Source of the DNA: Gammaproteobacteria bacterium
GTDB taxonomy: Bacteria; Pseudomonadota; Gammaproteobacteria; Pseudomonadales; Alcanivoracaceae
Assembly (NCBI GenBank): GCA_018067045.1
Contig: JAGPVL010000034.1
Location: 102,820-166,819, forward strand
Length of the DNA: 64,000 nt
Direction of reading: 5' to 3'
Positions 9,500-19,800 of this stretch are shown piece after piece. Both the position numbers and the translations under genes were made by a program. A model generated the notes under the pieces. The model ran no database searches, was not told where the DNA came from, and worked only from the letters and a program-made list of their open reading frames with translations. The stretch's first letter is position 1. Each line of letters starts with the position of its first letter.

Positions 9500-9658
9500 C
9501 GCACGTCCTCTAATGATTACTTTAAGTCACGTTGTACCATAGAGGCCCCTCCATCCCAAGCCTACTATGCGATCAAGCATGGCGCGGCAAGGGACTTACG
9601 GCAGAACGCCCTCCCGAGTCGCACGTCTCACAACGAGATCAACATCAGAGGGGTCATC

Positions 9659-10690
9659 ATGGAACAAGACGTCATTAAACCGCACCGCGATTATGGAATC
9701 CTTGGGCCCGATTCGGTGACCTGGAGAGTTTTTGGTTTTGCCACCGCCATGAGCATCGGATTTCAGCGCACTGTCGTTTCTGAAATGTTTGAACCGTTTT
9801 TAATGGCGTCCGTTGCAGACACCAACGCCGTGATGAGCCGACCAGCGCTGCGCTACGATCGCACGCTTCAGTATGTTTCCACCATCGCGTTTCACGATAG
9901 TCAAACCGCCGTCGCATCCGCCGATGTGCTGCTAAAAATTCATTCGCGTATTCGCGGCAAAGAACCCCTTAGCGGGCTCGAATACGACGCCAACCATCCG
10001 GACTCACAGCTATGGATTCATCTAACACAATGGCATTCCGTGCTACATGCCTATGAGAAATTTGGCCCGGGCCCATTAAGCGACGAAGAGGACAGGCGTT
10101 ACTGGGCAGAGTGTAAGCTCGCCTCCGAATTCCAAACGATTGATCCCAAGAGCGTACCGAAAAGTCGGCAGGAGATGCGCGAGTACTATGCGCGCATGCG
10201 ACCACATATGGCTGCTACTGAGGTAACGCAAACTACCGTCGCGCACCTCCTCGCCGCACGCCACTTTTCAACATTGGTGCCGTGGTACATCAAACCCATT
10301 GCTGCAACGGCTACGTTACTTTTCCGTCGCGCCACCATCGCCACCTTGCCGCGCTGGTTACGTCAACTCGGCGGCATACGACAAAGTCGTCTTCAAGATA
10401 GTGTGATCACCGCCATAACTCGGCTCGTATTCCGCGTCGCGTTACGCTCCCCGCAAAGCCAACTGACACTGCTAAAAATGGTTTCGCCGCAAACCTATCC
10501 CGTCGTCGCACCAGCCTTTCTTGACAGGAAGCCCGAGATATTAGAAACCGTCTCTCCTGCCGAAGCGTGGAAACGGGCAGGGAAAATTAAGCCGCGTGAA
10601 CAATACTTACAGCAATGTCAGTCACGACCAGAAGCTGGGGGAAAAGCACCTAAGGATACGGGAGAGAAAGATTTATTGAAGTTTGGTTAG
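9659..10690 (+). CDS. MpaB/rubber-oxygenase-type (DUF2236) oxygenase
   Basis: 343 residues from the ATG at 9659, with AGAGGGG five bases upstream. The first half carries the DUF2236 pattern: RVFGFATAMSIGFQRTVVSEMF, then AFHDSQTAVASADVLLKIHSRIRG, then LWIHLTQWHSVLHAYEKFG, with the His residues expected to bind haem b in latex-clearing protein relatives. Characterised members are rubber oxygenase Lcp and fungal MpaB, which cleave isoprenoid C=C bonds; the substrate here is unknown. No signal peptide is evident, so it is probably cytoplasmic. It is flanked upstream by a divergent AraC gene and downstream by a bidirectional terminator. Confidence 0.85.
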   Translation: MEQDVIKPHRDYGILGPDSVTWRVFGFATAMSIGFQRTVVSEMFEPFLMASVADTNAVMSRPALRYDRTLQYVSTIAFHDSQTAVASADVLLKIHSRIRGKEPLSGLEYDANHPDSQLWIHLTQWHSVLHAYEKFGPGPLSDEEDRRYWAECKLASEFQTIDPKSVPKSRQEMREYYARMRPHMAATEVTQTTVAHLLAARHFSTLVPWYIKPIAATATLLFRRATIATLPRWLRQLGGIRQSRLQDSVITAITRLVFRVALRSPQSQLTLLKMVSPQTYPVVAPAFLDRKPEILETVSPAEAWKRAGKIKPREQYLQQCQSRPEAGGKAPKDTGEKDLLKFG

Positions 10691-10730
10691 TGAGTTAATG
10701 GCGACTCTCTACGCCACCATCTTGACGACA

Positions 10731-10763
10731 AAAAAATACCCCGCCATAAGCGGGGTATTTTTT
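10731..10763. terminator. Bidirectional Rho-independent terminator
   Basis: Stem AAAATACCCCGC/GCGGGGTATTTT around a CATAA loop, A-run on one side and T-run on the other. It lies between the convergent oxygenase gene (ends 10690) and tpsA (ends 10864) and can end both transcripts. Confidence 0.92.
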
Positions 10764-10863
10764 AATTAAAATTTTCATCGTATCGAAAAAATATGAAGAA
10801 AATCAGTTTACCCCTCTACCTCCATAGCCGTGAAATATTGAGTTAAGATTGGCCTAGAGTCGC

Positions 10864-13800
10864 TCACTGCATCGGCACTACCGGCATCGAAACCACGCTG
10901 GAACCTGTCGGCAAGTTCGTCTCTCTATGCACGGGTCGTGTAGTAGAAGATATCGCAATACCCTCATCGCCATAATCATCCTTCGCTCCTTGCAAAAGAA
11001 TCTCCTTTATAGCGCCCGATCGCAGCGTATCTTCTCTCTTCAATAGTGATAGTTTGCTATCCCTACGCATTACGACACGGCCATCCCAAAGGCTACCTTG
11101 TTCCGAATTTGAGACGACTTTGAGCTCCCCCCCTGTATCCGCCTTATCGTGCTGCGCATGCTGAGAGCGGCCAAACCTAAGATTACCTGGCTGATCTGCA
11201 ACGGACGGTACCAGTTCCTGTAACATGGCGGTCATCGCTCTTTGCATAGCAAGCTCCCACTTCTTCTTTTCTTCCACTTTGTTGGCAGTATCTACATGCC
11301 TTTTCAGATCAACAAGATTGTCAGAAAGACTCTTGAAACGATCTGAGAAACGGGAGGCTTTAGTGCCTGGTATCCCGTGGACTTCCGTGTCTGACAACCC
11401 GTGGGCTATTGCATACTTCTTCATATGTACCACCATGCCTGCACGGAATTCATAAGAGCCAGCCAAATAATTCGAAACGTAGTCGGTAATTTGAGTGGCC
11501 ACTTGCCCGTTTGCATTCACATGAGTTCGCTCCACACCATACTTTTGAAGTTTTAAATCGTTTTTATCCAATTTATATTTCTCCACCATAATACGGTCTT
11601 CAGGAGACATACTATTAGGATGCGCAATCGCATCTTCGACCATTATTCTTGTAATCTCACGACTCATTCCTTTGCGGGAATAGCTCTGCCTTCCTTTGAA
11701 AAGCGGACTTTGTTTTCCCAATTTATCACGCAGTATAACTATAGAATTTTTGGGGTCTTTGAATTCTTTTCTATTGCGTACATAACTTTTATTTCCTTGA
11801 ATCTCGGCATAACTTATGGGCTTTTTGACTTGCCGACTAAGGCTTTGTCTCTTAACGTGATTGATATCGTCGCCCACAACCACCCTTTTCTTTGATAGTT
11901 TTGAACCTACGACCTTGTTATCCACATGCTTCGCATCAAAAACATCACGCTGAATTTCACCATCGCGGGCGCGATAAACGATTTTCTTCGGCGCTTGCTT
12001 TCCCCCAGTGAACGAAGTCTTAGTGCCGTCTTCGTTCACCTGCATGGTATGCGTCCGCTCTGCCACATCTGGCGTAAGGCCACGATCATAAAGTGCCTCT
12101 GTTAATTCTTTTCCATAAGAAGCGTCACCCTTATCCATGCAGGTTCCGCACGCCACCAGTCCTACACGTTTGATCTCGGCACGCTCACCGTTCTCATTCA
12201 TCGTCTTGCCAATCGCCTCCACCATACTGGCAAGCTTGGCAGGATTTTTTTGACGTACATTGCTGCCGTGACCAACGACGTTGACTCTTACGTTGCCGCT
12301 GAGATTACTCAGATCGTCCCCACGGAAGCCGCTGCCGTCTGCATTTGCATAAACAATCACTATATTATCCGGATTCTTTTTCTTCAGGTCATGCGCCGAA
12401 TCCATGACAGTTTTATCAACCTTTCCGTTCGAATCCCCCATCACGACAAGAACATTCTGGTCGTACTGACTGTTAGGCTCTTTAGAACCCGCCCAGAAGT
12501 TCATGAAAGCTCTTATTTTTGATTTCTTTTCTGCGCTCTTCTTAGCACCCGTCTGTGTTTCTTTGACCTCCGCCAAACGGTTTTTTGCATCGGCAACGCT
12601 ACGATTTATCGCAGCATCGTCAGTTCTTCCGGACAACGTTAAATCAACTGCAGTCGAAATTTCCGAGTAAGAATGTGATTGCACCGTGGTTTCGTCGCCG
12701 TTTCGACCAGCAATCAGTTTATCGCCATCTTTTTGCAGCTTACGTTCAATATTGCCTTTCATGGTCTGCGAAAATTCACCGGTGCGCATCCACGCCATGG
12801 TCATATCTTTAACCGCCGTTTTCGCCTGCTGCTCAGTCAGCCCTCGGGCGTTAAAGCCACTCTCTACGGTTGCCGTTCCATTGCGTTGTACCGCGGCCAA
12901 ATGGGAACTCACAACATCCGAGCTCGTGCCAGACGTGCCGGTCATTACTGGAACACCCGCCCGGCCACGTGCCTGCGTACCGAGATCTTTGGACAGGTCA
13001 ACACCTGTACGAGTAACAGTCGGGTGTGACGTTTTTCCATCAACAATCTCTCTCTTTGCATCCACACGTCTTGGCTTTTGACCCGCGTCCTTCGCGCGCG
13101 TTTCACGCATAATCTGGTGCCCAGCTGCGGCGGCCTGCACACCCAAAGCAGATTGCTCCTTCGTCAACGGGCCTTCTTTGCCCTGGACCATTAAATCCAT
13201 TAGCTCCATATATTCCTGCTTACCGTCCTGCCTACGATTCCCTGTAGTAACCCTCGCCATATCATCAGCGGCTTGCTTGGGCGAGTTCTGTTGATCCACG
13301 AAACCCTTCAAGTCCCCTCGCTGCTCATGAACCATATGACTGCTTTGCTGGAAGGTAGGGGACTGCGTATCCGTCAACGCTTGCCTTGCATCCATTGCAA
13401 TTTGGCGCTCGGTCGCGCCCCAATTCGCCACAGCATCAGCACGCTGGGCAAGCGTAGCGCTATCACCGTGCTGAATATTCATGGTCGTACCGGTGATGTA
13501 GCTATGCTCCACGGGCGTCGAACCTTCTAGCACTGGCTCGCCGCCAATCCAATGTCCAGACGTTTGTGCAGTTTGCTGCTGTCCGTCACCGTCCCCTAAA
13601 GGCCGGTATAACGTTGCTGTCTGAGTTGTTGTCTGAGTTGTTGTCTGAGTTGGTGCCTGAGTTGGTGTCTGAGCACCTGCCAGCGGCGCCGGCCGCGTGC
13701 TGTTGTTCTCAGATGAGGAGCGCAGTTGCTGAATTGCCTCACCGGCACGCTGCGTGACTTGTCCAACCTGACGGCTGGCGCTACTGCCGAGTTGGCTAGC

Positions 13801-16800
13801 GGCATTGGTGCCGCGGCGCATCGCCGCAGTCGATCCCGTGCCATTCACGAAAACGCCGGCAATTCGATCGTTCTGAAGCTCAGTCTGCTGTTCAGATTGC
13901 AGCGCGCCGTCTGCATTAAGATTATCGCCACGCACCTGTCCACCGACTGTGACGGCAACGCCAGACACAGTGCTGTTTTGCGTGGTGCGCTGAGCAACCG
14001 TATCAACTTTTTCAAGATTGACGTTGGCATTAACACCGCTTTCATCAACGCCAAAGCCACCGCCGGCAAATAGACCATCCTTGTCGCGGAAATCATTCAG
14101 CTGATTAGCAACTAGGTCGCCGCCAATTTGCACATTACCGGCGCCGCCTTCGTCCAGCGCAAGATGCGCGCCGGTTAAGGTGACGTTGCCACCGGCATCA
14201 ACGTTAAGCGTGTTTTCCGCATGGATACCACTTTGTTGCCCGGTCACGGCGAAGTTGTCGTGAGACTCTCCGCCGCCGCCTTGGCCGTTAAGCGACACAA
14301 CCGTCATGGTATTCAAGCCAGCACTACCGCCCCAGTTTGCACGGCTCGTGGTTTGCGTTTGAGTATCCTGAACACTGGTAATATCAATATCATTTTCAAC
14401 GTCAATATTGACCACACCGGCATCAATATTGGCACCGGCAAGCGACAGGTTTTGAGCGCTGAGCGTGACAGTGTCGCCGCTAATAGACGCATTGCTGTAA
14501 GTCGTCGAAGCAAGACTACTCTGTTCAATATTGCCGTTATATCCAGCCTCAACACCGACGCCCGCACCAGAACCGCCAACGGAACCCGCGACGGTCAAGC
14601 TCACGTCGTTATAAAGTGTTGTGCTGGATTCCTCATAAGTGGACTTCGCCGCTGCAACACGAATATCACCGGCGGAGTTCAGCGCAACGCTGTTGGCCCG
14701 TGGCGTGGTGGCCGCTTCCATTTGACCGGTCTCTTCGTTGTAAACCGGTGGCGCATTAAACTCGACACCGTTGAGTTCAATATCACCACGGGTGGTAGTG
14801 ATATTGATATCGGAGGCGCTGATATAATTTATATTTTCTGACGTCGAGGCGCTGTGAGACTGAGTATCCGTATTGCGTATCGTGGCGGAAGCACTCGCTC
14901 CAGCTAGATCACCCATTAAAAGATTCGATGCGTCACCAGCGCGCTGAGCAGCCACCCAGCCTTCATCGGTGGTCATGCCCTCTGCAACTTTGTCGTTCAG
15001 CGTATTCTCATGATTGTACGTATCAACCACGGCGCTGTGCGCCTCTGTGGCCACACCAATAAACGTACTATTGTCATGCACGGTTGTTTCAGCAGTATCA
15101 ACGTACTTAGTGGTATTCAATTCGCCGGTCGTAATAGCAATGCTGCTGTTCTCTGCACCAGAAAATGCAACAAGGTTCGCGCCACCGATATCCACATGAC
15201 CATCGTTATCTGATTTTCCGGTGGTATCGATATCAAGATTGGTAAAGCCAATATTGGCGTTGTTATACGATTCGGTGCTGGTCGTTTCGTCGCGATACGT
15301 AATGGATAATCCGGTTTTGCCGCTCAACAACTCATCAGAAATCGCTTTACCGCCGTTGACACGCCCCTCGTTTGTGCGATCTGCGTGGTCAGTGCTCGTG
15401 GACGTACCGGCATCCACCTCACCCGACATTGAATCCAACGACACCCATGCCTTAGACCCGCCCAGTGCCGCGCTGCCATCCATCGTTAATGACACGCCCG
15501 CTTCAGTGCTGTGCTCCTGCGATGTCGATTTAGCGGCAACCATATCAACCGTATCTGCACGCACCGTTAAATCATTAGCAAGATAATTTCCGCCCACTAA
15601 CGTCACATTATCGGTGACATCAATAATGGCTGTGTTGGCCACCAAGGTATTGCCGACCTGCGTCGTCCCACTACTTTCCAGCGTGGTGTGACGACTGCCA
15701 TTACCCGACAGTAAATCCGACGCCATCTCATGCAAGTCCGTGCTCGCAGTAAGGCTCACTCCAACAACGTTGGTCGTTTGATTGTAGGTAGAGCTATCTT
15801 CATAGGCCGCGCTGTTAAAATTCTCAGCATTGATCACAACGGTATCAGCAGAGGCCGTTACACCGGTCCAGTTCACGTCGCCACCGGAAACCATTTGCAT
15901 CACACCGCCAGAAGACAATACCGAATCAACGTGTCCATTGAGGCTGCCCGATTCTGAGCTGGATTCATGGCCAGCACTCACATTGACCGAGGCACTAACG
16001 CCGGCCGAATCTTCCAATGAATGCTCAAGGTTAGCGTTAACCCCAGCCCCGAGACTGACGCCGGTGGTTTGTGATGAAGAGCTGAAAGATTCCGAGACTT
16101 CGGCTGCGGCAATATTGATGTCGCCGTCGGAATGCAAACTCACCAAACTCTCACCAGCAATATCAACGCCTCTCAGATCGATTGAGTCGGTGCCTGACAA
16201 GCTAACCGAATCGCCGCTGAGTACATTGATATTGTCCTGCACCAAATCATAGGATTCTTGGCTGCTATGGCTTTGCATTGACACGGCAATGCCAGCACTT
16301 GCGCTGGTATCGGTCTGCTCGGAACTCGTCTGAATGCCCACTGCAAAACCGCTACTCTCTGATGATTCAGAATAACTGTCTTGGAATTTTGTACTGATGA
16401 TATCGTTTGCCGCGATGCTCAAAGCACCCGTCGCAACGGTTGGATCCACCGAGGCAAAAAACTCAGCGAAACCCAAACCATTCTCTGTGGCATTCTGAAT
16501 AAAGGCACTAGCATCATCCGATGCCGCCGCGCGCAGCGCAGCAATATCGAGACCAATAGGTGCGGGCTCATAGACCAGCACATCTTCCTGGGCGCCGGAC
16601 GCGTCTTGAGTGCCACCCAAGGGCTCCCCCTCAGCTGTCGCATCGGCACGATTGAGTACACTGGCATTCATGCCGCCAATATCCGCAGTCTGTCCCGCGT
16701 TTATGGCTAACGAATTCTCGAAAACCAAATTAGCATTATCATATTGCGTGCCGTCCGCGTTGGCTGAATCAGCGTTAGCAGAAATACCAATGCCACCGTT

Positions 16801-19800
16801 ACCAATACTTAAACCCGCGCTCGACGATGTACTACTGGTAGAAGATGAATTCTGCGCAGCGGTAGTAACAAAATTATTGCCTGCATTAAACACACCGGCT
16901 TGAGCATTATAACTACCACCCTCGAGCGAAATGTCATTCGTTGCGTTAACACTCAACAAACCATCCGCGTTAATGCTAGAGCCAACAGCCTGAGTCACAT
17001 ACTCAGCGCGCGTACTCGTGGAAGAACCAATAAATATTCCACCGGACGAAGACGCGCCAATCCCCGAGGATGCCGATTCGTATGTCGTCGAGTTACTTAA
17101 CGCCAAGGCCTGGGAATTAATATCCTGAGCCTGCATGCCGATACCGCCTAAGCTATCCAACTTCGCGGATACCAGCGTAATCGCACCGTTCTCGGCAGCA
17201 ATATTCATGTCACCGCCGGACGAAAGTTCTGCGGCTAATGCGGTTTGCGTTGTCGTGACGGTGCGCTCATAACCGCTGCTAAAGAGTCCTGAATAACGTT
17301 CCTCTTCCGTTTCGCGACTTTCCAATGCCAACGACGCAACCCGAATGTCACCATTTTCGGAATAGAGGGTCATGTTTCCGCCTGAATTGACGCTGGCACC
17401 AATAATATCAATGCCCTCTGCACCACTCAGCAGCAATGAATTATTCGCCGAAATACTTGCCTCACGTCCGGCTATATCTCGGTAATTATCTGCACTACCC
17501 TCTCGTCTAACGGTTGTTTCATTAATAATACGACCCGCAGTAGAGGCGATCGCCAAGTCACCCGCTTGGATAACGCCATTGGTATTACGGATATCTTGCT
17601 CAGCAATGATCACTGCGGTTTCGCTGACAAGAACATCACCGCCATCATTGATAAAACTGCCGACATCCATTTTCAGATTATTCGCGAGAATCTGACCTCC
17701 GCTAGAATTTGCTAGGGTTTTCTTAGACAAATACACTTTCGGCGCCAACGCAAGCACACCGCTAATCTGAATATATTCCAACCAGACGATATCCTGATCC
17801 AATGACGCAATCTGTTCCGGCGTTAACTTTTTCCCAAGTACCAGACCTAAATCCTCTGCCACGTCTACGCCTGCATTCATGAGGCCGGAAAACTGATCAT
17901 CTAACTTGGCAAAATCACCAATCAACGCTCGGCCGGTTTGATCCATTATCTGATCAAGCACTAGCTCTTGCTCATACAGCGCATCCCCAAGGCGAAGCAG
18001 ATCAGAGCCGTCGTTATTTAACTTCTCAAGCATAAAGTCCGTGCTCAAAGCGTCGTCAGCATCGCGTTGATATTTCGGATTGGACACATAAAGAAACCGG
18101 CGATCCGGCGATATGTTCTCGACGAACAAACCATTGTTTCCAGTCGGCAGGTCATTTATGCCGGGCAACACATTGTCTGCCCTAGGCGAAGCGCCTTCAG
18201 GCGCATCACCTATATTCACGCCATCAGGGCTACCCTCATTACTAAGCTGGTTGAATCCGCCGAAGCTAACTGTGTTACCCCTGATCGTGCCACCAAGTGA
18301 TCCAGTGATTCCAAGCTCATAGGTACGCGTTTCACCCGCCACTTCGCGCTCGCCGTTATAAGCGCGGAGAGGCACATATACAATCGTATTAACGCAGGCT
18401 ATATCAATATCAGCGGCGCACTTGATAATGTGGTTATATTTAGTACGGGTCTCCCAGTCTTTAGTAACGACGCTTTCGTTTGAAAAAGTACTGTTACTAT
18501 TGAATCCTTCCAGCGATACGTCATTGCCGGAAATTGATCCACCACGATTAGAACCGACATGAGTTCTTATCTCTAATTTGGCCCCCGCGAGCATTAACGG
18601 CACATCAACGTTACCGACGAATTGCTGAGAAAAACTCTGAACTTCCTCCCATTCATCATGCCCCGTATAAGGACCGTCATACACAAAATCGCCCGTCTTG
18701 TGACTAATAGCCGCGCCGGCATGTGTTTCAACTGAAGTCGAAATATTGTTATCAAAATTCGTCGCATGAACATAAAGATTATTGCGGCTTTTAATTTTCC
18801 CGGTATTCGTGAAATTGACATTTTTCGACGCTGTATAGGAGTCAGATGTGCACTCCCCGGTATCGGCGTTCATCGCACAGTCAAATCCCATTGCGATACT
18901 GCGGCCTGCCTCTATATCCCCACTATTTGAAATAGTGGCCACCTGTCCGCCCAGCGGCAATGCGCGCAAGACAATGTCCTGCATCGCATAAAGCGTACCG
19001 TAGTTCTCGATATCACCACGTGTGGACACGTCAATACTACCCTGCGTTGAAACCAGTCCAGCGCCGGCATTGTTGGCAAAGGTGTCGCCCGCTATTTGCG
19101 CTCCGTTATTGCCCAGCATAAATCCGGAATTTATGACACGGCCTGTTGCGGATACACTTAACATTCCGTCACTGGAATAGTCTCCGTCATTTCGGAAAGC
19201 GCCTTGCGTCGCAACGGTCAAATCACCTGCCGCGATAACGTATTTATCGACTCCCTGAACAATATCGCCCGTCGCACTGAGACTAATCGCTCCTCCAGTA
19301 CTTTGTGTTTCGATGGCACCGTTATTTTCTAGCTGACCCGATGTGGAATCTAGTTCAATATTTCCTAGCGTGGAGAAAATCTTATTCGCGTTTGTTATCG
19401 ACGAAGCGGTAACGGCTATATCACCAGCGGCTGAAATTTCATTATTGTTCGTGACGTGTCCCGCCGCCTCGACTACAACGCCATCCATCGCGCTAATGGT
19501 GCCGGTATTATTAATATTGGCGTCGCCCTGCAAATACACAGAGCTGCCAGCCGCCACTTTCCCGACCTGAGAAATATCACCACCTGCCTGGATATCAACC
19601 TCAGCCTGCGATGAGCCAATAGTGCCTGCGTTACTAATCGCTTGGTCTGCCAATATTATGGCATCACCCGCTGTCGCAACCACAACGCCACTTGCAGCAT
19701 TGGTGATACTCGCCGCATGCAACGCTATATCATTATCACCCAGAACATTTCCGGCGTTAGTTAAGTTACCTGCCACACTAAGATCAACATCATTGCGGGC

